Assembly (NCBI GenBank): GCA_016946835.1
Contig: JACVTC010000024.1
Coordinates: 601,001-665,000, forward strand
Direction of reading: 5' to 3'
Source: Neocallimastix lanati (nom. inval.)
Lineage: Eukaryota > Neocallimastigomycota > Neocallimastigomycetes > Neocallimastigales > Neocallimastigaceae
DNA length: 64,000 nt
Shown here piece after piece: positions 1 to 13,112 of the stretch. The notes under the pieces were generated by a model. That model ran no database searches and was not told the origin of the DNA. It saw only the letters and a program-made list of their open reading frames with translations. How positions within the stretch are numbered: position 1 is the stretch's first letter; the number at the start of each line of letters is the position of its first letter. The translations under genes and the position numbers were made by a program.

Positions 1-2163
1 GAAGTTCAGTTCCACCTTACCACCCAATAATAACCGACATCTATTATGGCAATACTTCTGACAACACTATAAGCAATTTTGCTACAAACTTTGAAACAAT
101 TACTATGTCAACTGATGATGAATCAATATAATTCCATAATAACAGAATAACTAATGAAATAATTACTCAATCAAACATACAATCTCCATTGAGTCATCAA
201 ACTAATTATAGAAAATTTTAAAACCCAGATTTAATAACCAAAAAACCAAAAGTTCAGTATAATGGAATATCTTCACCACTAAACGCAGATCACAAAAGAT
301 TCAACTCAAATCTAAATAATATAGAAAATGATTACAAAATGATTACTAATGGTTCCATTAAATTATAAACAAGCAACCTCGTTTAAGGATAAGAATCATT
401 GGATTGAAGCCATGAATGTAGAACTACAAAATTTATACGACAATAAAATAATGGCTTTCAAAAAAAAAAAAATTCCAAAAGAAGAAAATCCAACGACAAT
501 AAAGTGGGTTTACCCTTTAAAAAGAGACGGCAAAGGGAAACATAATTAAATATAAAGGAAAAATCGTAGTCAGAGATTTCAATCAAACTAAAGGTATTGA
601 CTACGACTTGACTTATTTACCAATTTTTTGTATTGATAGTCTAAAATTATTACTGTCAATTACATCTAAATTTAATTGAACTGTTAGGCAACTCAACATC
701 AAAGCTGTTTATCTTAATGCTCCACTCGATAAGTAACTATGTGTTACTATCCCTCCAGGTGATGAAAACTATGGATAAGGATATTGGTTACTTAAAAAAA
801 GTTTTATATGGCCTTAAACAGTCAGTCAGGCCGTCAAAGATATATACATTTTTCTAATTTCCTTAAAAATAATGGTTTTAATCAATTTTCTTCTGAACCA
901 TGTATTTTTTAAGAAAATAGGGGGGTGACTTAGTATCATGTATAATAGGTGTTTATATGGACGACTTGTTAATCACAGGTATTAAATCAAAAATATATAA
1001 AATTATCAAATTATATATAAAATAAAGAAAAAAAAAATTTAAAATATCAAAATGCAACAAGGTGGACTATCTACTAGGAATCAAAATCGAAAAAAATAAT
1101 TTCAATTACATCATTTTACAAACACAACTAATTAATGACATTTTTACAAAAATTCAAATTAATATATATTTAGAAAATCAAAATCATCATGTTCAGGAAT
1201 AAATAAATTATCAACCAACAATAAGAAATTTGACAAAACAATATATTAAAAGTGCCGTAGTATTACTTATATATTTAGCACGCTTTACCAGACCAGACAT
1301 AACTTATGCCACAGGTAAAGTTGCAAGACATTTCGAAAATCCTACAATGGATCACTGGAAAAAGATAATAAATATTTTAAAATACCAAAACTATAACAAA
1401 AGATTACAAAATCACATATAAAGATAAAGGTGAAATACTAGCTTATGTCAGCTCGGATTATGCTGGAGATCCAGATGATAGAAAATCCACCTCCGAATGT
1501 ATAATTCTAATGGGTATGGACCCAATTTATTGGCAATCGAAAAAACAATCAGTGATTGCCACATCTACTACCGAAGCCGAATATATTGCTACCAGCGAAT
1601 GTATAAAGAAGGTTTTATGGATTAGAAATATTTAAATGAAACTATTCAATATAACAAAACCATTTAAAATTATGACTGATAATATTATGAGTAAAACAAC
1701 ACTAGAAAATGAAGCAATTAATAATAAATTAAAACAGTTAGATATAAAATTTCATTTTAATTTGGAAAATATCAAAAATAATAAAATAATTTTTAAATTA
1801 TATCAACACCGAAAAGATGCAAGCGGATGACTTAACCAAGGACTTAGGTGGACCAAAGATGACCAAATTTACAGACCAAATATATAATTAAAAGTATTCT
1901 CGTCTGAGGGGGAATGTTGGATTATAAGAAGTTAATTAAATAGGTTTAAAATTATATTAATTATATTATTTCATTATGTGTAAATAATTCTCTTTGTATT
2001 TGAAATGTATTCTTTAATTCATTTGTTAAAATAATTTCATTATATTATTATCAAGCCTCAATTAGTATAAATAAGTTTAATATTGTCAAACATTTTTTTT
2101 ATCGTTTTATATTACCTAATTAATAATAAATAAAACGTTTTATTTTCTATTAAATTAATAATT
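1..2163 (+). mobile_element. Ty1/copia LTR retrotransposon fossil, 3' part with LTR
   Basis: The window opens inside a copia-type element; its 5' part lies outside. Recognisable parts in order are the start of the reverse transcriptase (about 340-780, with WVYPLKRDGKGK), the polymerase box YMDDLLITG near 955-980, and RNase H (about 1435-1630, with PDDRKSTSECIILMG and the STTEAEY motif). A purine tract at about 1907-1914 leads directly into TGTTGGA at 1915, taken as the LTR start. The LTR holds a TATA-like tagtataaataag near 2058 and AATAAA near 2128. Similarity to a second copy at 26.5-27.75 kb continues to about 2163, so the 3' border is placed there tentatively. The coding part is broken many times and is a fossil; divergence from the second copy is moderate, suggesting an old but not ancient insertion. 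Confidence 0.9.
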
Positions 2164-2582
2164 AAATAATTTTATTATAAATTCTTTTCTTTTATTATAA
2201 ATTATTATTAGTTAACTAAAAATTTTATCTTAATCGTTTATTATCATTAAAATCAATTATAATAAATTTCAATTATCTTTGAATGGAAATTAAATAGTAA
2301 TAGTAGTAAAATTAAAATTATTTTTTAATAATAAAAAATAAAATAAAAAAAAAAAATTAATAAAAAATAATTTTTTATTTAATAATAATAGTATTACTAT
2401 TATTATTAGAATTAATATTAATACTACTAGTAATAATACCAATCATATCAATATTATTTTTAATATTAATAATAATATTGAATTTTAAAAAAAAAATATA
2501 AAAACTTCATAAAGTAATAATAGTAACATGATATTAAAAATTATTAACTTAAATAAAGATATATTAATAAGTAAATAAATTA

Positions 2583-2739
2583 TGATTAATAAATTTAAAA
2601 CAATGGATTATTAACTATTAAGTAATTTGTCCATTAAAAAACAAAATAAATAATAAAAATGATTAATAAATTTAAACAATGGATTATTAACTATTAAGTA
2701 TTTTGTCCATTAAAAAACAAAATAAATAATAAAAATGTA

Positions 2740-2770
<31 letters not shown>

Positions 2771-2870
2771 GTAACAAAAAAAAAAACTTATTCTTTTAAT
2801 AATAAATTTCATTTTTGTTATTTATTTTGTTTATTATTAAAATGACTAATAAATAGTTAATAATCCATAT
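2583..2870. repeat. tandem duplication plus inverted copy around a poly-T tract
   Basis: Two near-identical units of about 77 bp (2583-2660 and 2660-2737) share the core caatggattattaacta. After a poly-T run a third copy at about 2808-2868 lies in inverted orientation (atagttaataatccat). The arrangement could fold into a stem with the poly-T in the loop. Confidence 0.8.
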
Positions 2871-2936
2871 AATAGTAATTACATTTATTTTGTCAATTTT
2901 ATAACTTTTATTTTTAAAATTCATCTAGTCACTATT

Positions 2937-3297
<361 letters not shown>

Positions 3298-4064
3298 TTT
3301 GTTTAAAATTCATTTTTTTATTTCTCATTTTTAAAATCTTTAATAAAAAAAAATGCTTCTTTATTCTTTTCTAATAATATTATATTATATTATTTTTAAT
3401 AATATTTTATATATTATATGAATATTAATTTATTTTCAAATAAAAATATTAAAAAAAAAAAAAAAATTGTTGATCTATTGTTTTTAATTTGTTTTTATTG
3501 ATTTGTTTCCAAACTAAAATAAAAAAAATTAAAAATTAAAATATTTTATTAATCCATTGTTTTAAAAATGTTAATTTTATTAATCCCTTTTTTTTCATTA
3601 ATTTATTAATAAAATTTTTAAATTTTAATTATTGGATTTTAATTTTTTGTTCTTATTTTGATTTATTAAAAATTTTTTATTTTAATAAAAAAATAAAATA
3701 TATATAAATATTTATATATATATTTTATTTATTAGATTTGTTTTTTTTTTTTTTTTTTTTTTGTTTTTTGTTTTAATTTTTGGTTTTTTAAAAAATAATT
3801 AATACATTTTTATTTTTATTTTTATTTTTATTTTTATTTTTATTTTTATTTTTATTTTTATTTTTTATTTTTAATTAAAATATAATTTTTTATTATTATA
3901 ATTTAATTTTACAAACATAACCTTAATTTTATCAAAAATTAATATCAAATTATTTTTTATAATATAATATAATAAATTTTAATTGACCAAACGAATAAAA
4001 AAGATATTATAAAATTTTTAAGGATTAAATAAAACATCTTTATAATGAATTTATTATTATTAAT

Positions 4065-4100
<36 letters not shown>

Positions 4101-5932
4101 GGTTGCTTTAAAATTAAAATTAAAATAATTAAAAAGATTAAAATTAAAATATATATAATGTCTTAATATTTTTTTTCGTTTTATAATATAAATATACAAA
4201 TTAAATAAGAACAAAAGTTATATTTAATAAATTTTGATTAAAGTAAATATTAACTTATCTTTATATTATACTATATAATATTATGGTTGGCAACTCCTTT
4301 TTTTTTTTTTTATTTAATAATAAAATCATTGTTGGCAACTCTTATATTTTAAAAGATACTTTAAAATTATAATGAAATAGATCTATACAGTTTATTATCA
4401 AAGTTGCTAAAGATATTATATATATTTATTAGTGGATAATTTTAATATTAATGACAGTAATATTTTTATATAACAATTTAAAATCATAGTTTGCTATTAC
4501 TATTTATTCATTAGATATATTTTTAAAAAAAATAATAATACATTAATTTATACATATAATAGTGTAGAATAATTAAATATTTATTGATAAAGTGTTAATA
4601 TTAATTTTTTTATTTATTTTTTTTTCTTATAATATTAACTATTAAACGGACAAAAGAATAATATAAAATATTAAATATTATGATCATAATAATAAAATAT
4701 TAGTAATACATATTTAATTGAATATTTGGAAAATTTTCCTAAATTATTAAAAATTATTATTATTTATTTTCTAAATTATTCTTTTTTTTTTATAAATGAG
4801 ATGTTCATATCTAATTTAATATATATTAAATATATTTATAGAAGTAATGTTAATAGGAAAAAAAAAACCATTATACAATAGTAAAATCTTATGTTAAGCT
4901 TAAACTATAAAGTATTAGTAATAGTATAAATCAACATTTTTATATTATAAAAAATTTAAGGAATGTGTAAATTAAAATTTTCCCATAAATGTGCTTATTA
5001 TTAAAAAAAAAAAGTATATTAATTAATATTACATCTATTAAATCTTAATAAATAATTAAAAAAAAAATTGTTTATAGAAATCATAAATGTTATTTTAAAA
5101 TATTTTTGATAGAAATTTATTTATAATATAAAACAATATATATTTGAGTATTATTGTTAATATATTAATATATATTTTAATAATAATCTAGATAATATAT
5201 AAAGATAGATATTACTAATTATTAAATATAATTCTAAATATTATTGTAAATTAAAAGATTATAATTTAATAATTGAACGAAACAAAACTATACGCCGTTA
5301 TAATTTAATTCTATTACTAGAACCTAAATTAATAACAACTGGTAGTATTAATTATTGAAAAAAATGCATATTAAATAAAAATTTTTTTTAAAATTATATA
5401 TTTATGTAAATATTATATAATTATAAAAAAATTTTTATTTAATTAAATATTTCCATTTCCTTTTTCGTATATATATATTTATTGTAAGTTTTCATTTTTT
5501 CGTTATTTAATAGTTTTTAAAGACTTTAAATCATATTATGAAATGTAAAAAAAAAAAAAAAAAAAAAAAAAGCATTCTTAATTTTCATACTATTTTATAT
5601 AACACGTGATCACTATTTATATTATTAATTTAAATATAATTAATTGAATTTATTCAGCAGTAGCGATTGTATTTCATTCCTTTACATTTTCATAAATGAA
5701 TGAATATATAAGTTTTTAATTAAAATAAAAATTAAAATTTATTGAAATTATTAAAAATAAATTAAATTTTGTACTACTGATCAAATTAAAAATCCTTATT
5801 TAGAAATATATCTTAGATTTAGTTATTAAATTATAGTTTAATTATTGAAAACTTTTTTATATGTACTTTAAATATAAATAGTATAAAAAGATAATTATTT
5901 CTTCATTTTTATTTAAATTTTTTTTTTTTTCA

Positions 5933-5980
<48 letters not shown>

Positions 5981-6342
5981 GCTATTATTATTATTGATTA
6001 TCACATTTCAAAAAAAAAAAAAAATAATAAAATTAATTTTTTATTTATTTATTTTTTTTAAAGAGTAATAGTTATAAAATAATATTGATAATAAATAAAA
6101 ATAATAATATATAAAAAAAAATTAATTAAAAAGTAATAGTATTTACTAGAAATATAGAAATAATTATTTTTATAATAAATAATATTAAATTACAGTAAAT
6201 ATCTAATTTTAAAATAAATGTTACATAATATATTGCAGAAGGTTTATTTTTTTTGACACGAAAGAATAAATAATTATTAAAATATATTAATCTAAAGAAA
6301 CAAATAATCATAAAATAAATAAAGAAACATATATATATATAT

Positions 6343-6375
<33 letters not shown>

Positions 6376-6397
6376 TTAGTATAAAAAATAAATAAAA

Positions 6398-7660
6398 ATG
6401 GCAGAAGAAAATAATTTTTTTAGAAGTTTTTCACTTGAATTCAATCAAACATTTTTCTATTCATATTTTGTACAAATTATTCTTATTACTTATATGTATT
6501 ATTCTATAGGTAATGGAAGATATTGGAAAGTTCTTTTTTATGGTTCAATACTAGGTTTTTTCGGTGCTTTATTGGAACATATTTTTATTGCATGGCAAGT
6601 AAATTTACCAGAAAGTGAAAAAGAAAAGAATCCTTTATCTATTTTATTATTAATTGCTGAAATTGGATGGATTGCAACTGAATTTTCGGTTCCAATTTTA
6701 AATCTTATCAAATTAAATAGTCTTTCAAATGTTAAAGTTGTAAAAACAGTAAATATTATTACTGCAGTCCTTTTTTGTGGTTTTTCATTTTTCAGATTCC
6801 AAATAGGTTATAATCGTTTTAGTGAACATACTGTCGATTGTCAAAAATGTTCCTATCTACATGCTCAAGCTTTTGGTGTAATGGCTATTACCGATATCAT
6901 TTTATCTATAATGATTTTTGTAAGAATTAATCAAAGTAGTAAAGAATATAAAATGAAAAAGAATAAGGAAAACGTTTCAATTTTAACTACATTTAGGAAA
7001 TCATCAGTATTTTCACTTTTAATTATTGATGTTATTAGTGTTTTCTTATCATTAACTTATATAAATCAAATCACAAATGATTATGCTAAACCATTCCATG
7101 CTCTAAAATCAAACTTTTTATTAATTTTAGGTATTGATGCGTTTATCTTTAAATTTAGAGCTCATAATAGTAATGGATCTACCTACAAAAGTTATAATGA
7201 TATGCATTCCACTACAAATGTAGCACAATCAATTAATCAATCAGTAAATAATGTTAGTACTTCCTATAAGCCACAACTATCAGTACTTAATTCAGCAGTG
7301 GGCGTAGGTAAAATACCATCAAGTTCAGCAATTATATCGTCCTCCTCTCAAAATATGAGCAATTTCAATATATCATCACAACCAATTATAAATAATAACT
7401 ACAATAAATCATTTGGTCTTTTTAAAAATGAACTGATAGGAAAGGAAACAGAAATTGATATAGAATCATCGAAACAATTATCGTCATCAAATGTGAATTC
7501 TAAGTATAGTACTTCTCCATTTATGTATAATGCATCTATGAATGATAAATATAGTAATGATGACCTCAATTATAACTATTCAAATTCATCATTTAATTCG
7601 CCTTCACATAATAATAGAAGTCAAAATGGAAATTTTAATAAAATTTACCAACAAAATTAA
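6398..7660 (+). CDS. orphan seven-transmembrane protein with Asn/Ser-rich tail
   Basis: This intronless gene encodes 420 residues. Seven hydrophobic segments can be read at about 18-37, 45-66, 80-103, 118-137, 155-176, 202-222 and 236-253, followed by a polar tail of about 165 residues rich in Ser and Asn. The loop after segment 4 has a Cys pair (DCQKCSY, 148-152). Basic residues cluster between segments 5 and 6 (KEYKMKKNKEN), which fits a cytoplasmic loop and a cytoplasmic tail, so the topology is receptor-like. I do not recognise a named family: there is no class A DRY or NPxxY motif and no N-terminal ligand domain. The start is the first ATG after a poly-A tract and the frame before it is closed. 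A receptor or scaffold role is inference; a transporter is less likely with so few polar residues in the helices. Confidence 0.85.
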   Translation: MAEENNFFRSFSLEFNQTFFYSYFVQIILITYMYYSIGNGRYWKVLFYGSILGFFGALLEHIFIAWQVNLPESEKEKNPLSILLLIAEIGWIATEFSVPILNLIKLNSLSNVKVVKTVNIITAVLFCGFSFFRFQIGYNRFSEHTVDCQKCSYLHAQAFGVMAITDIILSIMIFVRINQSSKEYKMKKNKENVSILTTFRKSSVFSLLIIDVISVFLSLTYINQITNDYAKPFHALKSNFLLILGIDAFIFKFRAHNSNGSTYKSYNDMHSTTNVAQSINQSVNNVSTSYKPQLSVLNSAVGVGKIPSSSAIISSSSQNMSNFNISSQPIINNNYNKSFGLFKNELIGKETEIDIESSKQLSSSNVNSKYSTSPFMYNASMNDKYSNDDLNYNYSNSSFNSPSHNNRSQNGNFNKIYQQN

Positions 7661-8238
7661 AAACAAAAATCTAAAAAAAAAAAAAAATGTTAAAAAAAAA
7701 AAAAAAATAAAAATAAAAATATTAGAGATTCATAATATCATAATTAACATATATAATATAGAGATATTTTTATTATTTATAGATGTTTAATATATAACCT
7801 ATGTATTTAGTTATATATTTATACAATAGAATTTTAAATAGTTTTAAAAATATAGATCATAAATAGATTTCTAATTATAAATTAGATGGCTATTTATAAT
7901 AAATATATATTTAATAATATTAAACTATTAAAAATATTAATGTTATAATTAAATTACTAAATTATTTGAAAGAAATAGTAATTATAAAATGTTATACAAT
8001 AATATAAAATACTAAATTAAAAAAAAAAAAAAAGAAAATAATAATAATAATTATAAAATTATTTTAAGAATAATTATGTAAAGTCTAAAATACGAACTAT
8101 TTAAAAAAATTTTTAATAAAATACAATGAAATTGTATTTTTAAGCATATGTTTATTATCTCTAAAAAAAAAAATGTATTTACAAATACATATTTTATTAC
8201 TTTAAAAAAGAATAAATTATAAAAATAGAAGAAAAAAT

Positions 8239-8270
<32 letters not shown>

Positions 8271-9368
8271 TAAAAAAAATAAAAAAAGTAAAAATATCAA
8301 ATATAAAATATAAAATAAAATAAAAAAAAAAAAGAATTTTTAATAATATTAAAAATAAAATGTTAGGAAGTTTAAAATATTATTTTATATTTGATTAAAA
8401 TTGATTAAATATATATATAATGTAAAAAAAAAAAAAAAGTTATGTATAAAAAAAATGTAAAAATAAAAAAAAATAAAAATAAAAATTTATGTATATTTGT
8501 TAATTTTTAAATATATATTAATATAACAAAATGGTCAGATGAATTTATTACTTTTTTTTTTAAAAAAAATTTTTAATATATATATATAAAAAAAAGAAAA
8601 TAAATATTTAATGATTTTAGAAAGCCTATTATTCTTTAAATATTAAACAATACTTATATTACTATTTTTAAGTTTATAAATACTACATTATATCTGATTA
8701 AAAAAATAATACAAAAGTATCCTATTTAATATATTTTTTATTAATTATTTTTAATAATTACTAAAACAGCCTTAATAACAATATTAACAAAATTGGTAGT
8801 AATGTATAATATAATTATGAAATATTATTTGACATTTTTTGATATAAAGTTAATCAATGAAATTCATTATAATCTTATTATTTTTTTTTTTTTAACCGTA
8901 ACTTTTAATATAAAAATTTACAATTTTAAAAATAAAAAATGTTTATTATGTAATTAAAGTTTTACGAGAAGCTATAAAAACTAATAGATAATTTAAAAAA
9001 TTATATTGTAATTAATATAAGATATACGATATACTATAAATAATATTAATTATTCAAAATAAAAAAAATTTTTGTCAATTTAGATATTAAAAATAATTAA
9101 TTTTAAAATTAGTATTATGTTAATAATATAATATATAATTTATATAAAATTTAATATAACATAATACAAAGTAAAATAAATATATACCATCATATAAAAA
9201 TTTTTATAAATAAAATAATAAATTCGAAAATTTCAAAAAATGACATGACTTGAATATTGTTATTTTGGTTCTTTTCAGAAAAAGCCATAATATTTCATAT
9301 CATATATGAAATAGAAAATAATTAAAATACTTGTATATAATATTTTCAGAAAAAAAAAAATAAAATAA

Positions 9369-9399
<31 letters not shown>

Positions 9400-9834
9400 T
9401 AAAAATAAAAATAAAAATAAAAATAAAAATAAAAATAAAAATAAAAATAAAAATAAAAATAGAATTTACATTATTAAACGAATTTTTTTTTCAAATTATT
9501 ATTTCGAGACTACAATAAAAAAGAAAATTTAAAATGTTTATTATTTCATTAAATTTTATTTAAATATTTAAATATTTATTTATCTTAATTCAATAAATAA
9601 ATGAATGATTATTTAATTAAATATTGATATATATATAAATTAATTTTGTACTTGAAGTTGGGATTATTTAATATTATGAAACAAGAAATTTAATTTTTTA
9701 TTTACAATTATATTTAAAAAAGTGTTCAAGGTTCCTTGTTCAAAAATCACGAAAATAACATGTATTGTGTTTTTGCTCTATTTTTATATATATTATTTTA
9801 CTTCCTATTAATTATTTAATAATGAATTTTAATT

Positions 9835-9935
9835 TTAAATATTTTAATATTGATGTTTATAAAAATATAGGCAATATAAACAATATGTAAATAATACATT
9901 AATATTTTTATAAACATCAATATTAAAATATTTAA
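9835..9935. repeat. perfect 34-bp inverted repeat with 33-nt spacer
   Basis: Arms 9835-9868 and 9902-9935 are exact reverse complements, centred on tattgatgtttataaaaata and its complement. A third, imperfect copy of the right arm follows at about 9972-10003. Arms this long and exact can extrude a hairpin and may mark a small inverted-repeat element. Confidence 0.93.
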
Positions 9936-10404
9936 TAAAATAAATTGAACAATATATAAACAATATATTAATATTTTTATAAACATTAAAATATTTAATA
10001 AAATTAATTAAATAATATATAAACAATATATAAATAATATATAAATATATATAAATAATATATAAATATATATAAATATATATAAATAAAGTTAACTAAT
10101 GAGGCTTGGAGTGGCGTATTATATTTTATATGAAAAATTGTTTATAATTGAAAATATTAATATTTATAAAACAATAATATTAATAATTTTTTATAAATAT
10201 AAATATTTTTTTGTTTATTATATATAAATATTTATTATATTGTTAAGTAATTTTTAATTTTTATTTTTAAAAACTAAAAATTTTTCTTTATTTTAAATAT
10301 AATATTTATTTAATTTTATTTATTTATTTAAATAAAAAACAAAAAAATTAAAATTATACATATATAAAAGTATTGAATAAAGTTTTTAATAAATAATTGA
10401 AATG

Positions 10405-10493
10405 ATTTTTATTTCATACTTAAAATAATGGCTCCAGTAATAAACTATTGCGTGTCTACGGATGTGCAGCTGGGGAGAAATCCTGATACGGTC

Positions 10494-10529
<36 letters not shown>
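10405..10529 (+). mobile_element. short G+C-richer fragment with poly-A tail, possible retroposed copy
   Basis: About 65 bp of normal-complexity sequence (from ATGGCTCCAGTAATAAAC at about 10428 to GATACGGTCGTT at 10498) runs straight into 31 A. In the plus strand it stays open from the ATG into the poly-A, but it is too short to assign. The abrupt poly-A end is what a 5'-truncated LINE or retroposed transcript leaves behind. Origin is inference. Confidence 0.4.
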
Positions 10530-10531
<2 letters not shown>

Positions 10532-11204
10532 TAATAATAATTAAATATAAATTCACAGAATTTTTTTTTTTTTTTTTTTAGTGGATTTTGTATATTTAGT
10601 TATTTTTTTATGTGGATTTTTTAAATTTTGATGCATATTACTTAGTTAAATTAATAATTTTTTATATAATAAATGAAATGATTAAAGAGTAATAAAAAAC
10701 AAAATGATTAAATTATAAAAATTAATTAATAATTTCTCCTTAATATATTAAATAATTTTACTTCAGTCGATTTTCTATTTTATTTGCAAAATATCAAAAT
10801 AAAAATAATAACAATAATAATAATAGTATTAACACAAATGAAATAAAAATAAAAAAAAAGAAATAAAAGAAAATGAAAGAAAAATAAAAAAAAAAAAAAT
10901 AAAATAAAATAAGTTATATTGAATTACAATTTTTATTATCAATATCAATATATTAAGAAATAATATATACTTCATGATGTAATTAGTTTTTTTTATAATA
11001 AAATAATAATAATAATACTATTATTATTATTATTAAATATTTTTATAAAAAATGAATAATACAACTTGTTTTGTAAATATATATTATTTTATTAAAATTA
11101 TTATTAATTTGTTTTACTTTTATATTATAATATTTGCTATTATTATATTAAAATTAAGAGACTATCATTATAATTATTAAAATAGATTATTTTATACACT
11201 ATTG

Positions 11205-11245
<41 letters not shown>

Positions 11246-11971
11246 GTTAAATAAATATTCGAATTTTACTATTAATAAATTTGGGAAATATTTATTTAAA
11301 AATACATATAATATATATTAATCATATTTCATTTCATAATAAGCTGTTATTAACTTAATTTAATATTAATAATTCATATAGTACAAAATATTAATTACAT
11401 AATAAATGTATTATTTATACCCATCATTAATTATATAATTTAAATTATAATTTTTAAATTAATGTTGATCAATAATTTAATTATAATAAGAGGTTTTAAT
11501 TTTTTTTTTTTTTTAATATTGAATATTAATACTTAATAATTAGAGTAAATTATTTTTTGCATAATTATTATAAATAGTTGAGACTTTTTTTTTATATATT
11601 GTTTAATAACAATAATGATAATAATAAGAAAATAAAATAATTATAGTAGTAATAGTAGCAAAAGTAATAATATTAAAAAATAATTATACACTAATAATAA
11701 TTTAATAATTATAATAATATATAAATATTAATAATAATAATAATAATCAATTGATAATAATAAGATAATAATAATAATACAATAATAATTATAATAGTAA
11801 TAATAGTAATAATAATAATAATAATAATAATTAAAAAAGTAATTATTATTATAAATAATATTATTTTGTATTATTAATATCTTTATGTTAGTTTTTACAT
11901 TAAAATTATTTGTAACATTTTTTTATTATTAATTATATTTATCAGTATCTTTATAAATTTTTTTCTTTTCC

Positions 11972-12008
<37 letters not shown>

Positions 12009-12009
<1 letters not shown>

Positions 12010-12565
12010 GAAAGAATAAATATAAATTATTTTAATTTAAATTATTTTAAACTCCTAATCGTTGAAATATAATTAATATAGAGATGAGAATTTCAAATTA
12101 CAATCTTTAATATTTTAATTAAATTATAACTAAACATAGATAAATATAATTAATATGATCTTTTTACACTATATTACTACTTCTAATCATCTTTTTATTC
12201 TTATTTTTTTTTCTTTTGAAAAGAATATATATTAATTATTTCATTTTTAGTTTTTTTAAACTTTTTATCTTCTTAATTAATAATATGAGAATTTCAAATT
12301 ACAATCTTTAATATTTTATTAAATTAAAATTATAATTAAATATAATTAATAAGATCTTATTATGTTATATTGTTACTTCTAATATTTTTTTTTTTTTTTT
12401 TTTTTTTTTTTATTTTTATTTTTAGTTTTTTTAAACTCTTTATCATGGAATATTTATAATTAATATAAGAACTTTTCAATTGCAATTTTTAATATTTTAT
12501 TAAATTAAATTGTATATAAATAAATATAATTCAATCTTATTATGTTTATTGTTACTTTTAATTTC
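12009..12565. repeat. degenerate threefold tandem repeat upstream of the xylanase
   Basis: Three units of about 160-210 bp start near 12009, 12217 and 12410. Each carries a version of gagaatttcaaattacaatc followed by an A+T block and a ttattgttacttctaat-like end, with poly-T tracts between units. The array ends about 550 bp before the xylanase start, so it lies in that gene's 5' flank; a regulatory role is not shown. Confidence 0.8.
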
Positions 12566-13112
12566 CATTATAATATTTAACTTTAATCTTAAATATAGAT
12601 TTTAATTATTAATTAAATAAATTAATTTATCTTTCCCAATTTTTTTTTTTTTCTTTTTATATCCTATTATATTATAAAAAGAAAAATATATATATAAAAT
12701 ATTTATTAATATTCAAAATTAATATTTTTTTTATATTGGATTATTTAATTTAAATTTATTATTACAGAGTTAAAATTTTAATTATCCTATTATAAAAAAA
12801 ATTTTATTTTTTTAATTATTTTATATTTTTAAAAATATATATATAAAGATAAAAATTTATCATCTAAAATTTTTTTTCTTCTTTTAAATTTCATTATCAA
12901 TTTTTAGTTGTTAATTAATAATAAATAATAAAAATTAAAATTAAATTTTTGATAAAAATTATAAACCAATAAAAATTGATAAAAAAAAAAAAAAAAAAAC
13001 TTTATAAAGTAATTTTAAGAAATATCCATTATAAAATAATTTATTTGATTTAGTTAATTATTTAAATTCATTTATAATTCAGTACAATTAATATATATAT
13101 TTTTAATTGACA

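Larger units (their letters stand above)
7661..13112. other. gene-free A+T-rich stretch
   Basis: No gene is visible in these 5.4 kb. It contains poly-A runs after the 7TM gene (about 7672-7705), a TAAAAA array at about 9372-9462, the 34-bp palindrome, a poly-A-tailed fragment at 10.43 kb, several homopolymers and the threefold repeat upstream of the xylanase, each listed separately. Confidence 0.7.

Noticed and set aside
6126-6311. 61-codon minus-strand frame just upstream of the 7TM gene
   Set aside because: It is low-complexity, has no motif and is no longer than chance in such A+T-rich DNA; frames at 9844-10026 and 50470-50676 were rejected likewise.
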